Assembly: GCF_004193775.1 (NCBI RefSeq)
Contig: NC_041021.1
Span: 17,510,565-17,574,564, forward strand
Length of the DNA: 64,000 nt
Direction: 5' to 3'
From: Glycine soja
Lineage: Eukaryota; Streptophyta; Magnoliopsida; Fabales; Fabaceae
Position 1 is the stretch's first letter; each line of letters opens with the position of its first letter. Shown here in pieces: positions 35,339 to 46,226 of the stretch. Under the pieces are notes generated by a model that saw only the letters and a program-made list of their open reading frames with translations, made no database searches and was not told where the DNA came from. The position numbers and the translations under genes are program-made.

Positions 35339-36589
35339 TCACGTATCTCCACTCCCTCCCAAGAAGTCAAGCAAATCGGCCATCTCCTCATCCTCGTGGG
35401 CTTCTTCTCCATCGCCGGGAGCTTCTGGGGGTGCCTCTCCTACTTGGGCCTCGGGCCAATCTCCGGGCCATGCAACCTCTGCCCTGAACTGGTCTGGAGT
35501 AGGGCATGAAAAAGGAGCGAAGCCCTGGCTCTGCATGCTAAGGCTCATCTGGTACAGACAATCATGGGTCCGTACATGTGCTCGGTGGTTGGCCGCCTGC
35601 TGGCGAACCAAATGCCGTAAATACTGCTCCATGTCAAATGCCCCAGCCTGGCCAGCCTGATGAGGTGGTGGGGGCGCGCCTGCGGCCTGTGGAGCATCAC
35701 CCTGAGCCTGTCTCTGGGTACAGTACTTCTCAATAAAAGCCCGGGTGATGGGCGGCCGAATCACCTTGGTAGGTGCAACGGGGACTCCGAACGACTGGCA
35801 GAGTCCTGTGATCAGTGCGGGGAATCCCAGAGCCCTGTTGGACTTATCTGGGTCCAAAGGGTGCCTAGTGGGCGCCATACCTGCAAAAATATAGATGGCA
35901 TCAGCGATCAACTGAGCCACATGGATGCTCATCCGTGCCAGGATGGCGTACACCAGCTGGCACTTAGGCATGGGGAGGTCGGAATTATGATCGGTGGGCA
36001 GGATGTTGCTGAGGAGCAACGTCATCCATATCTGGGTCAGGGTGGTCATGTTGGTGCGCATGATTCGCACTCGCCTCCCTGCAGCAGTCCGGGCAAAATC
36101 CTGCCCCGGTATACATAGCAGCTGGGCGATGGCCTCCTCATCGAACCCATCAGACCGGTTCCTCCTCTGGCCATACTCGCATTCCTGGCCCTCTTCCAAC
36201 ACCATCGGATATCCCAGGAGCTGGCTGATAGCGTCGGCATCGAACGGGATCCACTGACCCCTAACCCAGGATCTCATGTCACGCACGCCCTCCTCTGTTG
36301 GCCAAGCATTGGCATAAAACTCAAGGACTATTTCTGGATCAAACTTGGCCATGGGAGTAACCAGTGGTGCCCACCGCCGGCGCCCTATTTCCTCCTGGAA
36401 ATCAGTATACTCGTCGTCCCTGAGCTGGACGCGTCGCTCCCGGAGAAACGACCATCCCTTGATGGCTTCGAAGCGCTGCTGGTGTACAACGCTCCTAAAG
36501 CGGTGACTGTCGTACTCCGGGGCGGAACTAGTTCCTTCGGCCGCCTTGTCCTTCCTGGACCTCTTTGAGGCAAGCTTCCTCGGGGCCAT
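35339..36589 (-). CDS. Accessory ORF of Ogre-1, 'putative plant transposon protein' family
   Basis: Intact minus-strand ORF of 416 codons from ATG at 36587-36589 (MAPRKLASKRSRKDK), chosen because TTCGCAG just upstream looks like a splice acceptor; the frame itself stays open to ~36682. The N-terminus is basic (1-20). A folded core (~60-270) with FDPEIVLEFYANAWP and WIPFDADAISQLLGYP resembles the domain found in many legume retrotransposon-linked proteins and named putative plant transposon protein (I believe Pfam Transposase_32/PF20167). A Pro/Ala linker (~285-310) and an acidic tail (~365-416, HEDEEMADLLDF) follow. It lies ~2.2 kb downstream of pol in the same orientation. No catalytic motif is visible and its role is unknown. 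It is one of only two intact long frames in the element. Confidence 0.75.
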   Translation of the reverse strand: MAPRKLASKRSRKDKAAEGTSSAPEYDSHRFRSVVHQQRFEAIKGWSFLRERRVQLRDDEYTDFQEEIGRRRWAPLVTPMAKFDPEIVLEFYANAWPTEEGVRDMRSWVRGQWIPFDADAISQLLGYPMVLEEGQECEYGQRRNRSDGFDEEAIAQLLCIPGQDFARTAAGRRVRIMRTNMTTLTQIWMTLLLSNILPTDHNSDLPMPKCQLVYAILARMSIHVAQLIADAIYIFAGMAPTRHPLDPDKSNRALGFPALITGLCQSFGVPVAPTKVIRPPITRAFIEKYCTQRQAQGDAPQAAGAPPPPHQAGQAGAFDMEQYLRHLVRQQAANHRAHVRTHDCLYQMSLSMQSQGFAPFSCPTPDQFRAEVAWPGDWPEAQVGEAPPEAPGDGEEAHEDEEMADLLDFLGGSGDT

Positions 36590-37954
36590 TCCTGCGAAGG
36601 CAAACATTTGGAAAGTTAGTTTTACCAGTGGGACATTACTCTTAAAGCAAAAATGGCATATAACCTCCTCCCATAAATACAAACATCAATGTAAATTTAG
36701 AGCAAGCTTATGCGCATATTTCCTTACAAACGTTCTCTTGCACAAGACATTCTATTAACCGAAAAAAAATGCACCCATATACAACCAAGGCAGCTTCGTT
36801 ACCTAGATTATTTACACGTATTTCCAAGGTGTATTTGTTACTTACATCACACACATCTCCTTGGCTAAATTTACATACATGCATACTCAAAGCATTTTGG
36901 GGTACCAAAAATTGCACATGTGCACATCTTGGTATTTCTAATACCTATACATACACAAACTTCATGATGAATCTTGACTATCTTCACAAAAAGGTGCTAC
37001 ACTTCATGCCTTTTTTCAAGTTTTTGCTACCTAAAGCCGCGTGCAAATTCAAGCATATTTTCCTTTGCTGACTAAAATTGTATTCAAATTAAAAGGTATA
37101 TTTTTTTGTAATATGTTTTCTTCACATAACATTCAACATATTTATATATATTTTTTGTGAGACATTTTGACTACCAAAAATTATATATACATATATTCAA
37201 GTATTTTGCTATTCATACCCAAAGTGCAAATTGCCAAAGGTATCTTGCTACCTATTCTAAACCTACACATTCATGACGAGCACAATTCCTAAACATCTAG
37301 GCGTAGGGAAAATATTATAGTGTGGCCCATAGCTGATTGCTGGCCAAAAAGGGTAACTTTACCCAATATGCACCTCCTTTTGTATTCTTTTTGCATAAAA
37401 TCTTAGTTTCTAGGCCTAGGATATATGTGGGGCAATTACTCTAGCCTTTTTCGGGAATGAATACATGTTCCAAAAATAGAAAATATGTACAAACCAAAAT
37501 GCCCCATGGGTTGTTTCCTTACAAAAGTCACGCGCTAATGCCATTGAGGCATTTCACCGAACACTTGGTGGGCGCGCGTTTAGGCGTCAATAGCAAGGGA
37601 ACGGGGACAATGTGGCATGTCCCATTGTTTCAAAATGCATTATAGGCCTAGGGCTATCCCATACCAACCCCTAATTCAACCTAATCAAGCAAGAAAACAA
37701 ACCAAAATTGCCCCATATACTTGAGCACACTCCCACAATTTAGAGCACCAAAAGGAGATCAAAATACACCAATGAAAAGCTAGAAAGCTTAGGGATGGAA
37801 CACTTACTTGTTGGTGATGAACAAAAGCGCAAAACGGAATCAAAAAATGCGAAAAAGAATGACCCTAGGGCTGCAAACTCGTCAATCCCGTGGGTATGGC
37901 TTTTGAAAGGGGGGAAAAGAAGTTTTTGAATGTAAAAACGCCCCCCCTTTTCGT
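36590..37954 (-). other. Ogre-1 non-coding region upstream of the accessory ORF
   Basis: AT-rich sequence with no convincing ORF. It could hold the 5' leader or an intron of the accessory ORF, because TTTGCCTTCGCAG (complement of ~36593-36605) ends in a splice-acceptor-like AG just before its ATG. Confidence 0.45.
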
Positions 37955-38052
37955 CATTCTTATAATTTGGTGCAGGGGTGGCTCGCCCAGGCGAGCCCAG
38001 CTCGCCCAGGCGAGCTAACCTGCACCCTTTTTTTTTTTTTTTTTTTTTTTTT
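37955..38052 (-). promoter_or_regulatory. Internal promoter-like module (paired palindromes plus TATA-like box)
   Basis: Two copies of GCTCGCCCAGGCGAGC (37981-37996 and 38000-38015) lie upstream, on the minus strand, of a TATAA-like sequence (complement of 37958-37967). This echoes the LTR promoter layout. A 25-base T run (A run on the minus strand, 38028-38052) adjoins. It sits ~1.4 kb upstream of the accessory ORF and may serve it; this is inferred from layout only. Confidence 0.35.
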
Positions 38053-38757
38053 GAGGGGAACATTAACCATGTCCCCTCCCTTCTCATGGATTAGCATTTT
38101 GCCTAACTTGAACTTACTTAGGTTAGAATTAGGCGTTGATTACTTATTTTATTATTACTCTTTTCCTTTTTAAAACAAACAAATAGTAAAAGAAAGCTGC
38201 AAAAGACAAAGGATACGGGGCTGCCTTGCAGCGACATTCCCTGCTTGTTTCGCACAGAGAAGGGTAACGATCGGTCGGTCGTGACCCCATCCCCGCTTGC
38301 GTTCATCCTTAAGTACCTGCAAGTAATGAACAACCAGGTATGGCCAATCTTGGCCGCATCATTACCCTACCTTGATTGGTTTCTGCCGTTCATGTTTTGT
38401 CTTCACTCCAGAAGGTAGCCCAAGGTGATCCCGCCCCTGTTTTACCACAACAATATACATGCGTATGCGTATGCGTATGCATGAATGTTTTCAAACGCAG
38501 AAAATTTAGGGAAAGTTGGTTCAGGTTCAATTCTAATTAAGCGCTTGGGGGATCCCATGAACTGAGCGGAAGGGCTCAGGCGATCACAAATCAACGCAAG
38601 GTGTGAAACTAACGTGAGGACTAAAAGCCTCAAATCCATGTTCATTTCTTTGAAAGATCGTAACAAGGGATACAACGGACCGGAAATCCCTGGGGGGAAA
38701 TCTAGAAAACGCATAAAGATAGAGAACATGCAGCGACATCCTTAATTGCCCCAGCTT
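38053..38757 (-). other. Ogre-1 spacer downstream of pol, no gene
   Basis: No coding sequence recognised. It contains a short GCGTAT repeat (38461-38480). Confidence 0.5.
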
Positions 38758-41445
38758 CTAAGCATAATATTGTTTGACGACATCAGAGTTCACGGGTGAA
38801 GGTAGCTCTTTGCCATCCATGTTGGTAAGCACCAGGGCTCCTCCGGAGAAAGCCCTCTTCACAACAAAAGGCCCTTCGTAGTTCGGGGCCCATTTCCCTC
38901 GGTGGTCCTTGACAGCATGGGACATTTTCTTTAGCACAAGGTCTCCCTCATGGAACTTGCGTAAGCGTACTTTCTTGTCGAACGCGCTCTTCATTCTTTG
39001 CTGGTACAAGCGCCCATGACTCATGGCCGTTAAGCGCTTACCCTCAATGAGGTTGAGCTGATCGTAGCGTGTTTGAGCCCACTCCGATTCCTTTAATCCG
39101 GATTCTGCCAAGATCCTTAATGACGGGACTTCTACCTCAAATGGTAACACCGCCTCCATCCCATATACCAATGAGAACGGCGTTGCCCCAGTTGACGTTC
39201 GCACTGAAGTCCGGTAACCGTGTAACGCGAATGGGAGCATCTCGTGCCAATCCTTGTATGACACGGTCATCTTTTGGATAATCTTTTTGATATTCTTATT
39301 GGCTGCTTCCACGGCTCCATTCATCTTTGGCCGGTAGGGTGTGGAATTGTGATGCTGGATTTTAAACTCCTCGCACATTTCCCCCATCATCTTGTTATTC
39401 AGGTTGGTGCCGTTGTCCGTGATAATCTTTCTTGGCAAACCATATCGGCAGATGATCTCCTTCTTAATGAACCTGACCACCACATTCCTCGTGACATTGG
39501 TATATGAAGCCGCCTCGACCCACTTGGTGAAATAATCTATTGCTACGAGGATGAAGCGATGACCATTCGAGGCCTTGGGCTCAATGGCCCCGATGACATC
39601 TATTCCCCACATGGAGAAAGGCCAAGGGGCGGACATGACATTCAGGGGATGCGGTGGGGCATTGACATTATCCGCGAATGCTTGACATTTGTGGCACTTC
39701 CTCACATGGACACAACAATCACTTTCCATGGTAAGCCAGTAATAACCTGCTCTTAAGATCTTCCTGGCCATAGCATGCCCGTTGGCGTGCGTTCCAAACG
39801 AGCCCTCATGGACTTCCTCGATCATGTGATTTGCCTCCTTGGCATCCACACATCGCAGGAGTGTCATGTCGTGATTTCTCTTATACAGTGTGCCTCCGCT
39901 CATGAAGAAACTGGCTGCCAACCTCCTCAATGTCCTTTTATCGTTGTCGGCAATCTCTGGCGGGTATTCTTTGCTTTCGACATATCGCTTGATGTCGTAA
40001 TACCAAGGCCTTCCGTCCCGTTCCTCTTCCACTTGGCAACAATGTGCGGGTTTGCCACGACACTGAAATTCAATGTAGGGTAGGTCCCCGTGCGGTGTTA
40101 GCTGGAACATAGATGCCAACGTAGCAAGGGCATCCGCCATTTGATTTTCCTCGCGGGGAACATGATGGAAGGAGATCTCATCGAAAGTCTTAGCCAATTC
40201 CTTGATGTAGGCTTTGTATGGTATCAGCTTGGGATCTCTAGTTTCCCATTCCCCTTTCAGCTGATGGATTACCAACGCTGAGTCGCCGTACACCTTGAGT
40301 AGTTTGACATTGGAGTCAATTGCTGCCTGGACGGCTAGGGCACATGCTTCATATTCGGCCATGTTGTTGGTGCAGTCGAATCCTAGCCTGGCTGTGAAAG
40401 GTACACATTGATTGTCCGGAGAGATCAACACTGCCCCAACGCCATGACCTAGAATGTTTGACGCTCCGTCAAACCATACAGTCCATTTGTCCCGATCTTC
40501 GTCCAACTTTTCCCCGAACAAGGCCATGATGTCCTCATCCGGGAATTCCGGATGCATGGGCTGGTAGTCGTTAAGAGGCTGTTGAGCCAAATAGTCTGCC
40601 AAAGCGCTTCCTTTTATCGCCTTTTGGGTGACGTAGACTATATCAAACTCAGATAGCAAGACTTGCCACCGGGCGATTCGTCCTGTGAGAGCTGGCTTTT
40701 CAAAGATGTACTTGACCGGGTCCATTTTGGATATCAACCAGGTAGTATGGCTCAGCATGTACTGCCTTAAGCGATGGGACGCCCATACTAAAGCACAACA
40801 CGTTCTTTCGAGCAAGGAGTAATTCATCTCACAGGTCGTGAACTTCTTACTTAGGTAGTAAACAGCGCGCTCTTTCTTCCCGGATTCGTCATGTTGCCCC
40901 AGCATACACCCCATTGATTCGTCCAAGACTGTCATGTACAAAATGAGAGGCCTTCCAGGTACTGGTGGCATAAGCACGGGAGGATTCATTAGGCACTTTT
41001 TGATCCTTCCAAAAGCCTCTTGGCAATCCTCATTCCACCGATCAGTTTGGTTTTTGCGCAAGAGTTTAAACAACGGCTCACAAATGGCGGTGAGCTGCGA
41101 TATGAATCTGGCAATATAATTCAAACGCCCCAGGAAACCTCGGACTTGCCTCTCTGTACGGGGTTCTGGCATCTCAAGGATAGCCTTCACTTTTTCGGGG
41201 TCTACCTCTATCCCTTTCTGGCTTACAACGAAACCAAGCAATTTCCCTGATTTGACCCCAAAGGTACACTTAGCGGGGTTCAACCTTAATTGATATTTCT
41301 TAAGCCTTTCGAACAACTTCCGCAGGTTGACAAGGTGTTCTTCCTCAGATTTAGATTTAGCAATTATGTCGTCCACGTAGACCTCGATCTCTTGATGCAT
41401 CATATCATGGAACAAAGCTACCATGGCCCGTTGATAAGTTGCCCC
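38758..41445 (-). pseudogene. pol: Ogre-1 pol: RT C-terminal part, RNase H, archaeal-type RNase H, integrase
   Basis: One long minus-strand frame (911 codons; the first ~16 residues are out-of-frame read-in). The RT catalytic motif YVDD is at residues 39-42. The RT-linked RNase H spans ~150-300. A second, archaeal-type RNase H follows (~335-460, with D342, E380, D404 and MAD around 453), the dual-RNase H arrangement typical of Tat/Ogre elements. The integrase has its zinc finger (H562, H569 or H573, C600, C603) and acidic triad (D632, D693, E729). It ends at TAA at 38758. Most catalytic residues are present, but the frame is cut off from the RT N-terminus by a one-base deletion in a G run (C run 41442-41445 on the plus strand). 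Apart from that frameshift it would be a full pol. Confidence 0.93.
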
Positions 41446-42204
41446 GCATTCTTGAGTCCAAAGGACATCACCTTGTAACAGAACGTTCCCCACAGGGTGA
41501 CGAAAGTAGTCTTTTCCATATCCTCGGGCGCCATCTTTATCTGATTGTAACCAGAGAAACCGTCCATGAAGGAAAATAAAGCGAAATTGGCCGTGTTATC
41601 TACGAGGATATCGATGTGTGGTAAAGGAAAATTGTCCTTGGGACTGGCCCGATTCAGGTCCCGGTAATCTACACACATTCGTACTTTCCCATCTTTTTTA
41701 GGAACTGGTACGATGTTGGCAACCCATTCTGGATACCGAGCGACGGCCAGAAATCCAGCATCAAATTGCTTCTTCACTTCTTCTTTTATCTTCAAGGATG
41801 TTTCGGGCTTCATCCTCCTCAACTTCTGTTTTACCGGGGAACACCCGGGATTTAGAGGTAATCGGTGCTGCACAATGTCAGAACTCAAACCGGGCATATC
41901 TTGGTATGACCAAGCAAAGATGTCTTGGTAGTCTTTTAGCAGGATTATTAATTCTTCACGGATAGGTGCGGTAATGCCTGTACCTATCTTTACTTCCCTC
42001 TTTCCACTGCCAATTCCTAAGTCCACTAGCTCTGTTTCTTCTTGATGAGGCCCCATTTCTTGGTCCTCATGGGCGACCATTCTTTCTAGTTCCGAAGGAA
42101 GTCCCACATCCTCATCTCCTTCATCTTCCGTTTGATTCATTTCTTGCTCGAAGTTGATAGACGGGTCCCAGGTATTAGTACCTTCGGGGGACTCGTCATC
42201 GAAT
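41446..42204 (-). pseudogene. pol: Ogre-1 pol: RT N-terminal part (copy A)
   Basis: Minus-strand exon following the intron. It enters after the acceptor AG at 42205 (exon begins ATTCGATGACGAG) and encodes an acidic linker with NQTEDEGDEDVG. RT palm motifs follow (VPKKDGKVRMCVDYRDLNRA, LFSFMDGFSGYNQI, FGLKNAG). The expected GAT YQRAM continuation is in another frame because one base is missing at 41442-41445. A homopolymer sequencing error is possible here. The first two thirds of this segment lie in the duplicated region and reappear at 45700-46048. Confidence 0.88.
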
Positions 42205-42382
42205 CTGCCGTTTTAGAAAAAGAAGTAAACATGCAAATGAATGAGAATGGGTAGAGACCAGGAACAGATGAAGAAAGATCCTTGTATTATAAATTCAAAA
42301 ACAAAAGACACAAAGCCTTAACAAAATGAAAACTCTAAAGCCTAGGCCCAACTATAGAGCTTTTAAAACCGTAAAGGTTTAC
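42205..42382 (-). other. Predicted Ogre intron between protease and RT (copy A, 178 bp)
   Basis: On the minus strand the protease frame reads ...ATA AT then GTAAAC (donor at 42382). The acceptor is a pyrimidine tract ending CGGCAG (42205), and joining AT to ATTCGATGACGAG restores one continuous frame into RT. A spliced intron at this point is an established property of Ogre elements. Without splicing translation would end at the TAA at 42379, one codon past the donor. Confidence 0.8.
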
Positions 42383-43391
42383 ATTATGCTTGTTGCGTAA
42401 ATGCCGGGGCGTTCCTCCACTCGCCAATTTCCCAGCTGGAAATCAGGAGAGCATGGTCGTACCAAATCCAAAGTACTCGGAATATCATCTTCGCATATCG
42501 CGAACGCTTGACCTTTGTCTCCCGAACCCGCACTTATAAAGCTTCTACTTATGTGGCAGGGCGGGCTTCCTTCACCTTCTTGTCTCCAACGCGAACTTTG
42601 ACCATTGTTCTTCCTTCCCGCAATGCTTCTTTTCATGTCTGCCTGAGTGGGCTTATAGCCTAAACCATACTTCCCACGATTTCCTTGAGTACTTATCAGG
42701 CTAGTTATGCCGCCGTTGTTTTTTCCTAAACCCATCCCGGGTTCAAAACCGTTCCCCAACATAACTCGGGCCATCATTACCGCTGCATCGGACAGACAAG
42801 GTTGCCCAAAGAGGGAGTCTACGGAGGAAATGCTGACCACCTCAAAAGACTGGAAAGCAGTTTCTAACGATTCTTCTGCGGCTTCCACATAAGGCATGGA
42901 GGATGGGCAGCTTACCAAGATATCTTCCTCGCCTGACACGATGACCAAGTGCCCCTCCACCACGAATTTCAGCTTTTGGTGGAGTGTAGACGGCACGACT
43001 CCCACTGAGTGGATCCACGGGCGCCCCAACAGGCAGCTGTAGGGGGGGTTAATATCCATTATTTGGAAGGTGACTTGACAGGTGTGAGGGCCTATTTGTA
43101 CTGGGAGATCGATCTCTCCCCTAACCTCTCGGCGAGTGCCGTCGAAGGCCCGAACCACCATTGAACTTGGTTTTAAGTGGGAAGCATTGAATGGTAACTT
43201 GTCCAAAGTGCTCTTAGGCATCACGTTTAAACTGGAACCATTATCGATGAGTACCTTGGCTACGATATGGTCCATACACTTGACTGATACGTGTAAAGCC
43301 TTATTATGCCCTCTCCCCTCGGCGGGGATTTCTTCTTCGGCGAAGGCAAGATAGTTGTTGGCAGTGATATTGTTGACCAGCCCTCCGAAAC
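42379..43391 (-). CDS. pro: Ogre-1 protease, copy A (intact frame)
   Basis: Open minus-strand frame containing the retropepsin active site VLIDNGSSLNVMP, the CLLGRPWIHSVG flap-distal motif, and a Gly-rich tail (MLGNGFEPGMGLGKNNGG, a G-patch-like sequence often fused to retroviral-type proteases in Ogre elements). It ends at the donor of the predicted intron; unspliced it stops at TAA (42379). It is out of frame with copy A gag because one base is missing at the gag-pro boundary (43405-43415), so it would be translated only if frame is recovered. Copy B has the corresponding frame broken. Confidence 0.85.
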
Positions 43392-43394
43392 CTT

Positions 43395-45699
43395 CTACCG
43401 AAATATCTTGGCCACGTGAGCCTCGTTCAGCACTTTTACTAGCAGAGCCCGATGAGGCTCGGAGCTCATAAGTAACTCCAACAGCGAGACCCTAGCCGGG
43501 GTTTTGTTGAGCTGTTCGATAACCTTGAATTCGCTCTGCTGAATTATCCGAAGGAACTCGCCGGCTTCCTCTAGCGACACCTCCTTTCTACCATCCTTTT
43601 TCTCCGGGAGCCCCTTTGCTGGAATATCTTTATTCGAAGCGTGGGGTGCTTCGCCATCTTGTTCCTCCACCACTTTTCCTTTTCCCTTGACGTCGGCGGG
43701 TTGGACTGGTAGGTCCGGAGGTGCGAACACACGACCACTACGGGTCACACCACTCAGCCCCGTGATATTTGTTACTTTAGCTGACAGCGAGCTGACGTCA
43801 GTGACTTCTTCTTCCTTCTTCCCCGGAGGTGTATATCTCCACGGGACCGCGTGACTATTTTGGTACGGGAAAGGAACAGGTTTGGCCATTAAGGGGTGCC
43901 CGGGCTTTTGCGAGGCTGCACTTTTAGTGAAGTATATCACCAAGGGTTTGGGCTTCGCAACACCGCTCCCCTCCGTAGATTGCATGCATATATGCTGCTC
44001 TTCTTTTCCTTCAATGCCGACTTCTAGTCGACCTTGGTCTATCATCCGCTGTAACAATTCCTCTACTTCCAAACACGTCTCCATGTCATGCATCTCGCCG
44101 GCATGTAGCAGACAGGAATCCTCCTTACACCCACTATGGGGAATTACACCTCCCTTTTGTAGGGCCTCAAAGATAAACCTCCTAGGGGTTGCCACATCTC
44201 TTAAAGGTTTAGACCTGTGCGGCCTATCGGATTCAACTGCATTAACTGCTCCCCCTCCATGATTGGCGAGCGGGTTGGTCCTCACATTGGGCCGATCCTC
44301 TTGGAAAGTCAGCCATCCGGCATCCATTAAATGTTGGACCTTGTATTTAAGGGCCAAGCATTTTTCGACGGAATGCCCCGGGACACCCCCATGGTACTTG
44401 CAAGTTGCATTAGGGTCATACCACTTCGGGAAAGGGGGTTCGAGGACCCTTCCGGGAGTTACCACGGCCAAATGATTGGCGATGAGGGATGGTAGAAGAT
44501 CTTCGTACGTCATTGGGAGCGGGGTGAATTCCGGCAATGGCCTCGGAGGGAAGTTCCTTGTCGTGTTGGAATTACCGGCCGGTCGAGTCGTGTTCGGAGT
44601 TGGAACTTGGGGAACTTCCCTCTGGGTGGGTGCCTTAGGCTGCACGGGTGTTGAACTAGAGGCGTTCCCAGCATGAGCCGAGAAGCTTGGGTGATGTTGC
44701 GCGTACTGATGGGTACCATGAGGTGTTTGCTGGGGTTTGACCCATGCGGGTGTTGAAGAGACGGCATGGGCATCTCCTTCCTTCCTTTTTGCCCCTGTTG
44801 CCCCGATTCTTTTGGCTTCACGTTTGTGGAGGAAACGTAATCAAACTTTCCTCTCTTCAATCCAACCTCGATTCTTTCCCCGGCAAACACCAGATCCGCA
44901 AAGCTGGACGGCATGTAACCCACTAGCTTCTCATAGTAGAACACTGGCAGAGTGTCTACCATCATGGTGATCATCTCTCTCTCAACCATGGGAGGAGCTA
45001 CTTGTGCCGCCAAATCCCTCCATCGCTGCGCATATTCTTTAAAGGTTTCACCCTCTTTCTTGAACATATTCTGCAGTTGAGTACGGTCAGGAGCCATATC
45101 AGAATTGTACTGATACTGCCTTAGGAAGGCGGTAATCAGATCCTTCCAAGTACGGATACGGGAAGCTTCCAAATTAGTGTACCACACTACCGCAGCCCCG
45201 GCCAAGCTATCCTGAAAGAAGTGTATCAACAGCTTTTCATCTTTAGAATGGGCGCCCATCTTACGGCAGTACATTTTGAGATGGTTTTTGGGACAAGTCG
45301 TCCCTTTATACTTGTCGAAGTCCGGCACTTTGAACTTCGGGGGAATAACAACATCGGGTACTAAGCAAAGATCCGTCATGTCTGCAAACGGATAGTCCCA
45401 AATCCTTCCACAGCCCTCAATCTTTCCTCAAGGAGATCGAGCTTCCTCCTTTCTTCAGTTGCCGGGGGAGGCCCTTCCATAGACAAAACTATTGGCGATG
45501 CTGCGATGTTGGGTTGAGGCAACGTGCCTGGTGCCGGCCCTTCGGGGATCGGGGGATAAAACTCGACATCCCTCCGAGCATAATCTTGAGGGTCTTTATG
45601 GACTTCGTCGGGCTGCTGAGGAGGCTCTTTTTCATGGACGGGAGAAGCAATGTGGCCCGCATCTTCTTGCAAGATGGGTGGTGAATAGTTGGGCGGCAT
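43395..45699 (-). pseudogene. gag: Ogre-1 gag, copy A (truncated and frameshifted)
   Basis: Lacks the first ~100 residues of gag because the duplication junction lies at 45699; the breakpoint itself makes a new ATG (MPPNYSPP). Relative to copy B there are one-base deletions at 45397-45399 and 44816 that shift the frame, and a third at the gag-pro border that ends it with AHVAKIFR. The zinc-knuckle-like CKYHGGVPGHSVEKC and the following CLLHAGEMHDMETC are still present. It cannot make a normal capsid protein. Confidence 0.88.
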
Positions 45700-46048
45700 G
45701 TAATCGGTGCTGCACCAATGTCAGAACTCAAACCGGGCAATATCTTGGTATGACCAAGCAAAGATGTCTTGGTAGTCTTTTAGCAGGATTATTAATTCTT
45801 CACGGATAGGTGCGGTAATGCCTGTACCTATCTTTACTTCCCTCTTTCCACTGCCAATTCCTAAGTCCACTAGCTCTGTTTCTTCTTGATGAGGCCCCAT
45901 TTCTTGGTCCTCATGGGCGACCATTCTTTCTAGTTCCGAAGGAAGTCCCACATCCTCATCTCCTTCATCTTCCGTTTGATTCATTTCTTGCTCGAAGTTG
46001 ATAGACGGGTCCCAGGTATTAGTACCTTCGGGGGACTCGTCATCGAAT
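45700..46048 (-). pseudogene. pol: Ogre-1 pol 5' stub, copy B
   Basis: Contains only the acidic linker and the DYQDIFAWSYQD segment before RT. It is frameshifted by one extra base near 45747 and ends near 45721, before running into copy A gag. It contains no RT catalytic domain. Confidence 0.85.
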
Positions 46049-46226
46049 CTGCCGTTTTAGAAAAAGAAGTAAACATGCAAATGAATGAGAATGGGTAGAG
46101 ACCAGGAACAGATGAAGAAAGATCCTTGTATTATAAATTCAAAAACAAAAGACACAAAGCCTTAACAAAATGAAAACTCTAAAGCCTAGGCCCAACTATA
46201 GAGCTTTTAAAACCGTAAAGGTTTAC
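46049..46226 (-). other. Predicted Ogre intron, copy B (178 bp)
   Basis: Same donor (46226) and acceptor (46049) context as the copy A intron at 42205-42382, shifted by 3,844 bp. The element therefore has two donors and two acceptors in tandem, so exon skipping from donor B to acceptor A would remove copy A gag-pro. Confidence 0.75.

Larger units (their letters stand above)
41858..45699 (-). repeat. Internal tandem duplication in Ogre-1, copy A
   Basis: This 3.84-kb stretch, from early pol back into gag, is repeated almost base for base at 45700-49544. Offset is 3,844 over most of the length, with single-base indels. Confidence 0.95.

Noticed and set aside
37740..38087. Minus-strand ORF with poly-Lys start
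   Set aside because: It is read through the T25 homopolymer and the palindromes; no family resemblance.
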